Shown one piece after another: positions 8,301 through 16,069 of a DNA stretch of 31,464 nucleotides. A program made the translations under genes and the position numbers. Position 1 is the stretch's first letter. Every line of letters begins with the position of its first letter. Where the stretch lies: NCBI GenBank assembly GCA_964607765.1, contig CAZSNT010000124.1, positions 1 through 31,464 of the forward strand, in the 5' to 3' direction. The stretch comes from CAZSNT01 sp964607765 (GTDB taxonomy: Bacteria; Verrucomicrobiota; Lentisphaeria; Oligosphaerales; JABHEG01). The notes beneath the pieces were generated by a model. That model was not told where the DNA came from and ran no database searches. It saw only the letters and a program-made list of their open reading frames with translations.

Positions 8301-9333
8301 GCATGTCATCGAAGTGCGCGCCGTCCGGCCCGGACACGATGAGCCCGATCCGGCCATGTTCGCGCCCGAGATTGACCGGCTTGAATGCGGGCTGACGGTC
8401 GAAAGTGCACAGGACGTGGTCGCCGAGCGTGCACACGGCCAACTCGACCCACTGCTCATCGGTCAGGGCGCAGGGCGTCTTGGCGTGTATGTGTTCGCGT
8501 CCGTCCGACACTTCGACAAGCTGCAACTCGCCGTTCTGCCAGCGGAACTGCATGTGATTGCGTGCGTCATCTGCGTGGAACACCAGGCCCACGGTCGACG
8601 TGCCGACGTGCTTGCGGACCGCGATGGCGTAGCGATGGTTCTCCCAGAACCAGTAGCCTGCGAGGGTTACAGCGTCTTGCCCCTTGACGAGCAGGCAGAA
8701 CGCGTTCGTGCTGAAGCTCGCAGCGGAGGAAACCGCCGCTACGGCCCACTCGCCGGTCGCCGGCTGCCAGATGCCCTGTTCGTCCCCGACGCGCGCGAAG
8801 TCATCCTTCGCGTGGATTGGCATGATTGGCTGGGCTCGGACGTCGGAGATTGCCACGGCCGCCTGCTCGCCGGTGTGGCCTACGCGTCCGCGTGCTGCTT
8901 CGTTCGGGGTTGGGGTCTCGGCGATTTTCTTCCCGTCCAGGAAAACAGAGATTGTCTGTGCACGCTGCTTGATCAGCAACGTGTGCGTGCCGGTGAGGGC
9001 GATGCTGCGGGGCGCTGTTTCCGCCACGGTCCGAGACTCCCCGCCGCTGACGGCCGACAGCTTCAGCTTGGTCGTGGTGAGCTCGAGCAGCAGGTGGTTC
9101 GCATCATCCTGCCACTGCAGCGCGATGGCGGCGGGTTGTGTCTTTCCGGGATCGGCGCTGACGCGCAGCTGAGCCGTCACGTTGCAGACTTCCGGAGCCT
9201 TCCGGCGCAGCATGGAGAGGGCGGGAACCGGCTGCGCGCTGCACGCGGCCAGCACTGCCAAGAGGCTGCCGATGGCGGACATGACTCTGCGTCCGCGGCG
9301 ATCTGGCGAAGGGGACATAACTCTTAGTGCCAT
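5317..9333 (-). CDS. Giant multi-LamG surface lipoprotein, 1338 aa
   Basis: Starting at the ATG at 9333, the N-terminus carries a basic stretch, a hydrophobic segment and a lipobox LAAC (Cys31), so I expect a lipoprotein. Three consecutive concanavalin-like/LamG (DUF1080-like) beta-sandwich segments lie at roughly 50-165, 175-350 and 360-585; each ends in FDDM, DNQ or similar. Three carbohydrate-binding-like segments follow (about 600-750, 760-920 and 1070-1230; note YHIDNFAI and VFVDNVVVYS). An Ig/cadherin-like segment separates the last two (about 935-1045), and a C-terminal Fn3-like domain ends in HVRAVDRAGNW. No catalytic residues were recognised. It probably binds or displays on polysaccharide at the cell surface. 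The gap to the upstream gene is 13 nt and to the downstream gene 18 nt. Start alternatives are the Met codons at 9318 and 9282. Confidence 0.75.
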   Translation of the reverse strand: MALRVMSPSPDRRGRRVMSAIGSLLAVLAACSAQPVPALSMLRRKAPEVCNVTAQLRVSADPGKTQPAAIALQWQDDANHLLLELTTTKLKLSAVSGGESRTVAETAPRSIALTGTHTLLIKQRAQTISVFLDGKKIAETPTPNEAARGRVGHTGEQAAVAISDVRAQPIMPIHAKDDFARVGDEQGIWQPATGEWAVAAVSSAASFSTNAFCLLVKGQDAVTLAGYWFWENHRYAIAVRKHVGTSTVGLVFHADDARNHMQFRWQNGELQLVEVSDGREHIHAKTPCALTDEQWVELAVCTLGDHVLCTFDRQPAFKPVNLGREHGRIGLIVSGPDGAHFDDMRIVSVDRLEPEPLAPRVPVVKDSFANDKYMKKWTEDAADADGNVLDYTFHAAPADWAVQHGTWGLQTRWACNPRWTWFGGSSRQSAIIWHKHEFAGDLSVDLYAAFRMDSPFGPPYRRPADINISFCADGTDLNSGYTLVFAGWNNHWTRLLRGDEVVAETSSVLLADNRNTFQRAVIHYSWYHVRVEKRGSTVRCLVNDKPVLSYDDPRPLDGRRLALWTWDNQLMVARTRVEADSISAGPLPQRPLWANETDRNAAGSGKAALACAAPGAPLETDIASLRGADLNDNCFLSFRYAAPAGMLLNLYIQTQDQLHAVGFSAAEITHDDVPLVGTFPKPQLDDKWHAARIDLKACFRQTYPETKDLRIQRAFFGLVSDDPYVLCGYRGNRTGMTAAFDQIAVSGKPASAGTAAATAVVRRQLTPVEPTQGALCYDTFESDVGQWCNYGGRKGATLSRDRWHSASGQFSLKVVNAELGGTFGAFARQTPYNPRRFPIVSFDYRASLDLRLDLRVVLDNGEQRTIRFTDYDYTWPAIGQITPVTRDRQWQHAEFDLLAMLREHDLGDRCVTALLFASGGYPGNGEGLTYHIDNFAILPRPGAAPLADTTAPTVTSVTPGPGAPADGETVTVRLADTGSGLDPASIRLICRDKIYHIGMPAVTFDPKTGLLTLTARRVRPDGCSFGNAEKVRCRCSASDMAGNRMPVYTWEWVADFRQDKTPPPPPYVTYIPTDRLVRYAFEENADDWGFWVNCQVTATAETSATGQGCIALTSLHRSSTNAWALGNIPHIPLDKYPYASLDFRLSEAHLGEQPRFTLMKLYFDGKRDRYTSINSGSYDGDDQQWQHIEADLRHPSPTKATDPFGLVLATSIRRSVEGEDGKTKSVTIGRPGTQVFVDNVVVYSRDDPTPSFEWSTPPDATGIAGYSWTFDQSETTDPPQEVRGKEPRTQLTGVTPGIWWFHVRAVDRAGNWSETGRRRVVIGNATAVASRYSRYRKK

Positions 9334-9346
9334 TGCTGTTTCATAG

Positions 9347-10288
9347 CTAGAAGTGCACTTTGCCGACTTTGAGCCGTGTGGCTCGTTCACGGTTGACCAT
9401 GAGTACGGCTCCGGCCATGGAGAGCAGCTTGGACTCCATGGTATCCGCACGGCTGGTCAGGACGACCGGGGCCTTCGTGCCCACGAGCAGACCAATCACC
9501 CGGTGTCCCCCGAAATAGACCAGGGACTTCACGAAGATGTTTCCGGCCTCGATGTCCGGCACGATCAAAATGTCGGCCTGTCCGGCCACGGGGCCCTCTA
9601 TTCGTTTGTGGGCGGCGGCCTCGGGCGATATGGCGTTGTCCAGGGCGAACGGACCATCGACGACGCACGAGGGTACGTATTGATTGCGGCTGGCCATGGT
9701 GCCGAGCGCTGCAGCGTCCATGGTTGCCGGCATGGCCGGGTTGACCAGTTCGACAGCGGCGAGGACGGCGACCCGGGGCCGCTCCACACCGAACAGCTTG
9801 GCCAGGTAGACGGCGTTCAGGAGGATTGCGGACTTCTGCTCCAAGTCGGGGGCGATGTTCATGGCGGCATCGGACACGAACACGAGCTTGCCCCGCTGCT
9901 TGTCCTCTGCGATGAACACGTGGCTGATAATGGAGCCGGTGCGCAGCCCTTGCTCGCGGTTCAGCACGCCGCGCAGGAAATCGTCCGTGTGGATGTAGCC
10001 TTTCATGAGGATATCGGCTTCGCCGGCGGCCACGAGTCGAGTGGCTTCACTGACCGCTTCGATCGGCTCGGGCTTGTGGATGATCTCAGTGCCCTCCAGG
10101 GACACACCGCGCTCGGCAGCGATTGCCTGTATGCGAGGCTGATCGCCGACCAGAACGGCGTCGGCGATGTGCCGCCGCCGCGCTTCGGAGACTGCCTCGA
10201 TCACGTAGGAGTCCTCCGCAGCGGCCACTGCAATCTTGCGGATGGGATGGCTTCTGACCGCCTCGACCATCTGATCGAAATTCTGCAT
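9347..10288 (-). CDS. ptb: Phosphate butyryltransferase/acetyltransferase family
   Basis: A 313-aa member of the phosphate acyltransferase (PTA/PTB) family, which interconverts acyl-CoA and acyl-phosphate. The family body is clear: IAVAAAEDSYVIEAV near the start, GEADILMKGYIHTDDFLR (88-105), FVSDAAMN (136-143) and the C-terminal ADILIVPDIEAGN..VKSLVYFGG. Length is typical for Ptb (about 300). The ATG at 10288 follows CAGGA and AGGAGG elements within 20 nt. No butyrate kinase (buk) or acetate kinase is in the window, which is unusual because ptb is normally paired with buk. It is instead the first gene of an operon of surface and sugar-oxidation proteins. The actual acyl group cannot be told from sequence. 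Confidence 0.85.
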   Translation of the reverse strand: MQNFDQMVEAVRSHPIRKIAVAAAEDSYVIEAVSEARRRHIADAVLVGDQPRIQAIAAERGVSLEGTEIIHKPEPIEAVSEATRLVAAGEADILMKGYIHTDDFLRGVLNREQGLRTGSIISHVFIAEDKQRGKLVFVSDAAMNIAPDLEQKSAILLNAVYLAKLFGVERPRVAVLAAVELVNPAMPATMDAAALGTMASRNQYVPSCVVDGPFALDNAISPEAAAHKRIEGPVAGQADILIVPDIEAGNIFVKSLVYFGGHRVIGLLVGTKAPVVLTSRADTMESKLLSMAGAVLMVNRERATRLKVGKVHF

Positions 10289-10529
10289 ATGTGTATTCCT
10301 GTTTCCTCCTGCCTCCGTTCGGCGTCTAATCTAACGCCCATTCGCAGCCATCCCACAGACGGCCGGTGTTTCTGCGGGGGTTGCATCCAAGTCGTGTGGG
10401 CGCTGGCTTAGCCCGATTCGGGCCGCGATAGTATAGCCGTGGCGTCGTCCGCTGGTGTGTGCCCGGAGCGCGGCGCAGTAGCGCGTAGGGCAAGTAACGG
10501 GACGAGGAGTAACTCAGAATGAGCGACGA
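10289..10529. promoter_or_regulatory. Divergent intergenic region with 13-nt palindrome
   Basis: This 241-bp gap separates the divergent ptb operon (minus) and the three-CxxCH gene (plus), so promoters for both should lie here. A near-perfect dyad GCCCGA-T-TCGGGC occupies 10411-10423 and could be an operator. A TAGTAT box follows at 10429-10434 on the plus strand, but I see no matching -35 element. The evidence for any specific promoter is weak. Confidence 0.35.
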
Positions 10530-10533
10530 ATGA
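10519..10533 (+). other. Possible 4-codon leader ORF overlapping next start
   Basis: GAGGAG at 10504-10509 sits 9 nt before an ATG at 10519 that encodes only Met-Ser-Asp-Glu before TGA. That TGA (10531-10533) overlaps the ATG of the large gene at 10530 (ATGATG). The ribosome-binding site is therefore better placed for the tiny ORF than for the gene, suggesting translational re-initiation or coupling. It may equally be chance. Confidence 0.35.
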
Positions 10534-13463
10534 TGGGGCGTTTGGTCATAGCACTGGTGGGCTTTGCGCTGCCGGGCGTGTTGGCGCTGGCCGAGGGGAC
10601 GGTTGTGTCGGCCTCGTCGGTGCATCCTGGCCCGTACCGGCCGGAGTATGGGATTGACGGCGACCGCGGCACACGCTGGGCGAGTGTCGCGGGGCGCGCC
10701 GAGCCGGAGTGGCTGCAGATCGACTTCGGCCGCAGTGTAGCGGTCACGGCGCTGGAGATTCACTGGGAGCGCGCCCACGCGGTCGACTACGAAGTCCAGA
10801 TGTCGGTAGATGGCCGCGACTGGACAGCGATTGTGTCGACGTCAGACGGCAAGGGTGGGAAGGAGCGGTTCGACGGGCTGTCCGGCAAAGGCCGCTACCT
10901 GCGCGTGTTCTGCACGAGGGCCGGTCAGCACAGACTCTATTCAATCTGGGAGCTGGTTTTAGTTGATGCCCCGGCGGTTGTCGCGCTGGCGCGGCAGCGT
11001 GAGGCGCAGGCGGCGGCTCAGCGTGAGGCCGCAGCTCAGCGGCGTCAGCGCTTGGCCGACGCCCTGACCACCAACGGAGTGAGTGAGGTGGTTTTCGCGG
11101 CTCGCGAGAGTGGTGTGGACGGGCACTGGTACGCGAACTTCGGCTACTATGCGGAGGACGCCGGCCGCAAGTGTTACCGGGCCGGCGGCAGGCTCTGTAA
11201 GCTCGACATCGCCTCGGGCGACCTGACGCTGCTGATCGACGATCCGGAAGGCTCGGTGCGGGACCCGGCGTTGCACTATGACGCTGAGCGTGTGTTGTTC
11301 TCGTGGCGGCGTAGCGGTACCGAGCAATTCCACCTCTACGAGATAGGGTTGGACGGCAGCGGTTTGAGGCAGCTGACCGACGGGCAGTATGACGACATCG
11401 AGCCGACCTATCTGCCGGATGGCGGGATCATGTTCATATCCAGCCGCTGCAAGCGGTGGGTTAACTGCTGGTTGACACAGGTAGGCGTGCTCTACCGCTG
11501 TGAGGGCGATGGCGGGAACATCCGCCAGCTCTCCGCCAATGTGGAACATGACAACACGCCGTGGGTGCTTCCTGACGGGCGGGTGCTGTATCAGCGTTGG
11601 GAGTACGTTGACCGGTCCCAGGTGCACTACCATCACTTGTGGACAAGCAACCCGGACGGCACGGGACAGATGGTGTACTTCGGGAACATGCATCCGGGCG
11701 GCGTCTTCATCGACGCCAAACCCGTTCCGGGCACTGGCGATATCATCCTGATCAACTCGCCGGGGCACGGCCGGCGCGAGCACGCGGGACACGTCGCGCT
11801 GCTGTCGGTCAAATCCGGCCCCGACCGCCGCCCGGCCATGCGCAACATCAGCGGCGCCGGGTTCCGTGATCCATACGCGGTGTCCGCCGACGTTTTCCTC
11901 GCTGCAAACGGCCGGGGAATGTGGCTCCTCGGTCCGGTTGGCGAGCCCGTGGAAGTGTACTCGCTGCCTGCGTCGCTGCCCCGCTGCGAACTGCACGAGC
12001 CGCGCCCCGTTGTGGCGCGGCCGCGGGAGCAGGTGATCGTGCCGCGTGTTCGGTCCGAGGACGCGAACGGTCGGCTGGTGTTGGCTGATGTGAACATCGG
12101 CCGGAACATGGCCGGGGTGAAACCGGGCGAGATCCGGAAGCTCCTGGTGCTGGAGAGTCTGCCGAAGCCGATCAACTACACTGGCGGCATGGAGCCGCTG
12201 AGCTACGGCGGCACATTCACGCTGGAGCGTGTTCTGGGTACGGTTCCGGTTGAGCCCGACGGCTCAGCCCACATGGAACTGCCTGCGAACCGTGCGTTGT
12301 TTTTCGTTGCGCTGGACGAGAATGAACGGTCCGTGAAGCGCATGCAGAGCTTCCTGACGCTGATGCCCGGCGAGACGGTTGGCTGCGTGGGGTGTCACGA
12401 GTCGCGGGTTGTGGCGCCTGGGAATGCGAGTGGCGCCGGGCGCGTGCAGGCAGTGACCCGTGCCGCGAGCACGCCGACGCCTGTGCCGGGGATCCCCGAG
12501 GTGTTTGACTATCCCCGTGACATCCAGCCGATTCTCGACCGGCACTGTGTGCGTTGCCATCGCCCGGAGAACCGCAAAGGCGGCATGCTGCTCACGCGTG
12601 ATCGCGGCCCCATGTTCTCGCATAGTTACTTCTGTCTGACGGCTAACGGTCAGATTGCCGACGGCAGGAATCGGGCCAAGAGCAACTATGCGCCGCGGCA
12701 GATCGGCGACAGCGCCAGTGCGTTGATGCGCAAGGTCGATGGGACGCATCACGGGGTGCGGGTGAGCGCACGGGACAGGCGCCTGCTGCAGTACTGGATC
12801 AACACGGGCGCTGCGTGGATTGGCACGTATGCGGGGCTCGGGACAGGCATGGTGGGCGGGTACGCGCGGAACCGGATTGATCGGCAGGATCTGAAGTGGC
12901 CGAGCGTGAAGGCGGCGCGCGAGGTCATGAAGAAGCGTTGCCTGGAGTGCCACGGTCAACGGCGGCCGCTGCCTCTGTCGCCGTCGGATAACATGGGCAT
13001 GCCGCCGTGGTCCATCCGGTACGGACATCCCAAGTTGCGTTTCTCCCGGCATATCCTGTACAACCTGACGGATCCGACCAAGTCTGCGTTGGTTCTGGCG
13101 CCGCTGTCTCGGAAGGCCGGGGGCTGGGGAATGCAGCAGAGGGATGCGCGCGGCAAGGCGGCGGGCGAACCGATTCACGTCTTTGCCGATCGGACGGATC
13201 CGGACTACCTGACGCTTGTGGCTGCTATTGAGGACACCAAGGCGCACCTGGAGCGGATCAAACGGTTCGACATGCCGGGCTTCACGCCGCGCCCGGAATA
13301 CGTTCGGGAGATGAAGCGCTACGGCGTACTGCCCGCCTCATTCGACTTGGCGAACGCTCCGCTCGACGTGTACGAGACGGACCGCAAGTACTGGGAATCG
13401 CTTTGGTATAAGCCGCGGGTCAGCCCGGAAGGACGAGGAACGCGACCGGGGACTCCCCGGTGA
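10530..13463 (+). CDS. Secreted discoidin/PD40 protein with three CxxCH motifs
   Basis: A 977-aa exported protein (signal peptide 1-21). Residues 24-147 form an F5/8 type C (discoidin) domain. A short Ala/Gln/Arg coiled coil follows (151-178). A TolB/PD40-like beta-propeller spans about 185-480 (LTLLIDDPEGSVRDPALHYD; GSGLRQLTDGQYDDIEPTYL). The next segment, about 500-620, resembles the alpha-subunit fold of hydrazine synthase. Three c-type heme motifs follow: CVGCH (619-623), CVRCH (673-677, in IQPILDRHCVRCHRPE, typical of planctomycete cytochromes) and CLECH (804-808). It probably binds a substrate outside the cell and carries heme for electron transfer; true hydrazine synthesis is unlikely without the other subunits. 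A homologous, differently built protein is encoded at 22747-18905. Confidence 0.85.
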   Translation: MMGRLVIALVGFALPGVLALAEGTVVSASSVHPGPYRPEYGIDGDRGTRWASVAGRAEPEWLQIDFGRSVAVTALEIHWERAHAVDYEVQMSVDGRDWTAIVSTSDGKGGKERFDGLSGKGRYLRVFCTRAGQHRLYSIWELVLVDAPAVVALARQREAQAAAQREAAAQRRQRLADALTTNGVSEVVFAARESGVDGHWYANFGYYAEDAGRKCYRAGGRLCKLDIASGDLTLLIDDPEGSVRDPALHYDAERVLFSWRRSGTEQFHLYEIGLDGSGLRQLTDGQYDDIEPTYLPDGGIMFISSRCKRWVNCWLTQVGVLYRCEGDGGNIRQLSANVEHDNTPWVLPDGRVLYQRWEYVDRSQVHYHHLWTSNPDGTGQMVYFGNMHPGGVFIDAKPVPGTGDIILINSPGHGRREHAGHVALLSVKSGPDRRPAMRNISGAGFRDPYAVSADVFLAANGRGMWLLGPVGEPVEVYSLPASLPRCELHEPRPVVARPREQVIVPRVRSEDANGRLVLADVNIGRNMAGVKPGEIRKLLVLESLPKPINYTGGMEPLSYGGTFTLERVLGTVPVEPDGSAHMELPANRALFFVALDENERSVKRMQSFLTLMPGETVGCVGCHESRVVAPGNASGAGRVQAVTRAASTPTPVPGIPEVFDYPRDIQPILDRHCVRCHRPENRKGGMLLTRDRGPMFSHSYFCLTANGQIADGRNRAKSNYAPRQIGDSASALMRKVDGTHHGVRVSARDRRLLQYWINTGAAWIGTYAGLGTGMVGGYARNRIDRQDLKWPSVKAAREVMKKRCLECHGQRRPLPLSPSDNMGMPPWSIRYGHPKLRFSRHILYNLTDPTKSALVLAPLSRKAGGWGMQQRDARGKAAGEPIHVFADRTDPDYLTLVAAIEDTKAHLERIKRFDMPGFTPRPEYVREMKRYGVLPASFDLANAPLDVYETDRKYWESLWYKPRVSPEGRGTRPGTPR

Positions 13464-15459
13464 TGATGAAGTAGATGGCGCCGATGATACTGGGGAACAC
13501 GGCGCCGAGGATCTCTCCGGCAATCAGGCCGATCATCAACGGCTTGACCTTCTGGTAGACAGCCACGCCTCCATACTTGGTCACGGCCAGCTTCACGGCC
13601 CATCCCACGAGGAACGCGCCGCACATTCGTCGTGTTGGCTCCGTGGCCCAGGTCAGGAAGAGCACCGGATGAAACGGCCACCATGTCAGGTGCAGTCGGC
13701 ACGCGGCGAACACGAGCACGAGCAGGAAGCCGGTAGCCATGGCGAGCATGCACGGGCCGTTCGGCTCAGCCTGCATCACGCGCGCCCATCCGGTGGCCGA
13801 GCCCGCCTCCGCCAGCGTCCCCTGCGCCTCCAGCTTGCGCTTGACGTTGACCATGTTCTCGAACTGCATCATCGGCACAGACCGGCAGGCCCAGCCGTCC
13901 CACTGCGCGCAGCCGCGGTCGTATTGCAGGTAGAGTGTCAGGGGCAGGGCTATGGCCAGACCCAGGACAATGGCGGCGACGCTCCAGCCGGCAACACGCC
14001 CGGACGACACTTTGCGCAGGTCGAGCAGTTTGAAAGAGTTGACCATAAACGGCATCAGAGACTCACGCGGATCGATGACCAGCACCATGCTCAGCAGCAT
14101 CAGAATCAGCAGCATCTGCGGGCCGAGCGCTGTCGGGCCCAAGACGCCCCAAATGATGACGCACGGGAAGAAGTAGGGCTGGATGTAGAACATGCCGGTC
14201 TCGGCAATCAGCCGGCTCATCACGACGTAAAAGAGCACGAGGATCCCTGAGTATGCCAAGGCAAGCTGCCAGTCCACACCGATGCTGATCAGCTCGCCGA
14301 TGAACACGAGCATGAACACGACGAAAGCACGGAACGCCCAGACTTCGTACGCGTGTATCTCATCGCGGCTCTGCAGGCCGATGCTGCGCCGCAGCACAGA
14401 CAGGAAATGATGTCGCCCCGTGTATGTGATGGCGCAGAACACGCCGAGGTTGGCGCCGAAGAGGATGAACGTCTTTGGCTTCAGGCCGGTGTACCAGGCG
14501 CTGCCCTCCAACACTGTGTCCAGTGTGATGCCGTAGGTAGCCAGGACGCCGGCAAACAACGCCCAGACGAACGGGCCAATGCCGACGGACAGCGCGACGT
14601 CGGACGGCAGGAAATACGCGAGCCCGATGACCGTGAAGTAGAGGACGGGCGCAAGAAGGCGCGTCCCGCCGCCGCGCTGGAATGTGGGGAAAAGGCGCGC
14701 AAGCGTGGTGAAGTCGAGGCGGACGGGCACCTGGATCAGGTATTGCGGGAACCAACACCACGCGTAGTTGTTGAGGTGCACCAGGAACACTGCGGCTGCG
14801 CCGATCCAGAAGAGCCTGTTGCGGAAGATGCTGCAGGTTGGTTTGCCGGGTTGCGGCAGAAGCGAGTTGGCGAAGGTCGCCACGGGATATGGCAGGTGTT
14901 CGTGTTCGGCCCACTGTCGGTGCACGACCAGTGAGAGTGCAAGCATGGCGAGCCAGAGCGCCAGAATGATGGGCACCCAGAACCAGAACGTACCGGTCCA
15001 TGCCGACCAGGGCACATCGCCGAAAGCGATTCGCTCATCGCCCAGTCCCAGCCCCTGCAGGAAACCGTTCAAAGCGGCGTCTTCGTCCTGGGAGATGTCG
15101 GCGAGCATGCGCTTGGGGGCCATGTCCACCACACCCTCCTCACTCCAGCCGGGCTCGGTACGGCTGTAGTGATGCGGGAGCATCAGCGAGGTGGTGAACG
15201 TCCGCAGCAGGCCGGATGCGGGGATGCAGCAGGCGGCCAGCGTCAGGCTCATGGCAACGGCCAGCTCTTTGCCGTTCAGCGCTCTGCGGCCCAGGAACGG
15301 GTTGATGCAGACGACGAACAGGATGAGTATGCCGTACACTGAAACCGGCATGTTGTTGCCGACCAGGTAGGTCTGGCGCAAGATGTTGTCATTGATGTAG
15401 TTGAGCCCGCAGATCGCGGCCGCGCCCAACAGACCAATGATGACAGCTCTCTTAGTCAT
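13420..15459 (-). CDS. DUF6785/DUF6784 multi-pass membrane protein
   Basis: A 679-aa polytopic inner-membrane protein starting at the ATG at 15459, 8 nt after GGAGAAG. I count roughly a dozen or more hydrophobic segments, starting with VIIGLLGAAAICG and VYGILILFVVCI. The pattern (LNYINDNILRQTYLVGNNMPVSVYG at the start, TWWPFHPVLFL and KYGGVAVYQKVKPLMIGLI near the end) fits the DUF6785 N-terminal and DUF6784 C-terminal pair that I associate with PVC-group bacteria. They have an oligopeptide-transporter-like look but no assigned substrate. A soluble segment lies around residues 100-150. Its last 44 bp overlap the end of the convergent three-CxxCH gene. A transport role is inference. Confidence 0.8.
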   Translation of the reverse strand: MTKRAVIIGLLGAAAICGLNYINDNILRQTYLVGNNMPVSVYGILILFVVCINPFLGRRALNGKELAVAMSLTLAACCIPASGLLRTFTTSLMLPHHYSRTEPGWSEEGVVDMAPKRMLADISQDEDAALNGFLQGLGLGDERIAFGDVPWSAWTGTFWFWVPIILALWLAMLALSLVVHRQWAEHEHLPYPVATFANSLLPQPGKPTCSIFRNRLFWIGAAAVFLVHLNNYAWCWFPQYLIQVPVRLDFTTLARLFPTFQRGGGTRLLAPVLYFTVIGLAYFLPSDVALSVGIGPFVWALFAGVLATYGITLDTVLEGSAWYTGLKPKTFILFGANLGVFCAITYTGRHHFLSVLRRSIGLQSRDEIHAYEVWAFRAFVVFMLVFIGELISIGVDWQLALAYSGILVLFYVVMSRLIAETGMFYIQPYFFPCVIIWGVLGPTALGPQMLLILMLLSMVLVIDPRESLMPFMVNSFKLLDLRKVSSGRVAGWSVAAIVLGLAIALPLTLYLQYDRGCAQWDGWACRSVPMMQFENMVNVKRKLEAQGTLAEAGSATGWARVMQAEPNGPCMLAMATGFLLVLVFAACRLHLTWWPFHPVLFLTWATEPTRRMCGAFLVGWAVKLAVTKYGGVAVYQKVKPLMIGLIAGEILGAVFPSIIGAIYFIITGESPVAFLVLPG

Positions 15460-15582
15460 GCAGGAACTTCTCCGTTGAGCCCGGCCCGACGGCCGCGCCA
15501 GGGGAAAGGAATACATACTATACTGTGCGGCATGTACTTGGGCAAGCTCTGGAACAGGTTGGCGGCAACCGGTATGAGTCTC

Positions 15583-15784
15583 GTGCGGCACTCCGTAGCC
15601 CGGCTCTCCTGAGCCGGCCGTCCTGCCGTGCCTTCGGATAGAGCGGAAGAACAAGACCACCCGGCTCAGGAGAGCCGGGCAACGGGGCGGCCTCAGGTAA
15701 CTTGGGGGTTGCGGCCGGGTGTAGCCGGTCAGTCTTGTGCGGCACTCCGTAGCCCGGCTCTCCTGAGCCGGGCGTCCTGCCGTG
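15583..15784. repeat. REP-like palindromes, two 48-bp direct copies plus one inverted
   Basis: A 48-bp sequence at 15583-15630 recurs at 15737-15784 with a single mismatch. Each copy contains AGCCCGGCTC-TCCT-GAGCCGG, a hairpin of 7-9 bp stem and 4-nt loop. Between them at 15660-15679 the same hairpin core lies in the other orientation (CCCGGCTC-AGGA-GAGCCGGG). The arrangement, alternate orientation with short spacers, is that of a BIME-type REP cluster. The cluster fills much of the 610-bp gap between the DUF6785 gene and the FHA gene, and its hairpins could slow or end transcripts running in either direction. The rest of the gap (15460-15582, 15785-16069) has no gene that I can support. Confidence 0.8.
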
Positions 15785-15891
15785 AGGTGCATCGTGTTTC
15801 TGAGCTCGAGATCCCGAGTCCGGAACCGCAGGCACTGTTTCTGGGGCCGTCCCTACGCCGTGATGCCGCACCCAATGGGCGACGCTGGCGT

Positions 15892-15905
15892 TGTCAGATC
15901 TGACA
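15892..15905. promoter_or_regulatory. 14-bp perfect palindrome upstream of FHA gene
   Basis: TGTCAGATCTGACA is a perfect dyad 164 bp upstream of the FHA start codon. About 80 bp further on, TGGTATGAT (15982-15990) resembles an extended -10 element, but there is no good -35. The dyad could be a dimeric repressor site for this gene; there is no further support. Confidence 0.3.
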
Positions 15906-16069
15906 GTCTTTCGCGGGTTTGCGAACTTCTCCCGAAGTGTGCTGTAGTGCACGGGCGGAGCGACGGCGGCGCGTGCCCGCCTGGTATGATATATGCACGG
16001 GTTGTGGTGGAGCACTTTTCCTGTTCCGGCGGGACGTTCGGCACGGGCGCCCCGGAGAGGAGGTGTCGG

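Noticed and set aside
7750..9327. Long plus-strand open frame (525 codons) antisense to the LamG lipoprotein gene
   Set aside because: It is the mirror of a clear protein on the minus strand; high GC keeps stops rare. Its sequence shows no domain motifs and no ribosome-binding site.
10530..13463. Genuine hydrazine synthase
   Set aside because: Only the alpha-like architecture is seen; no beta or gamma subunits and no hydrazine dehydrogenase genes are present, and this architecture is widespread in non-anammox bacteria.
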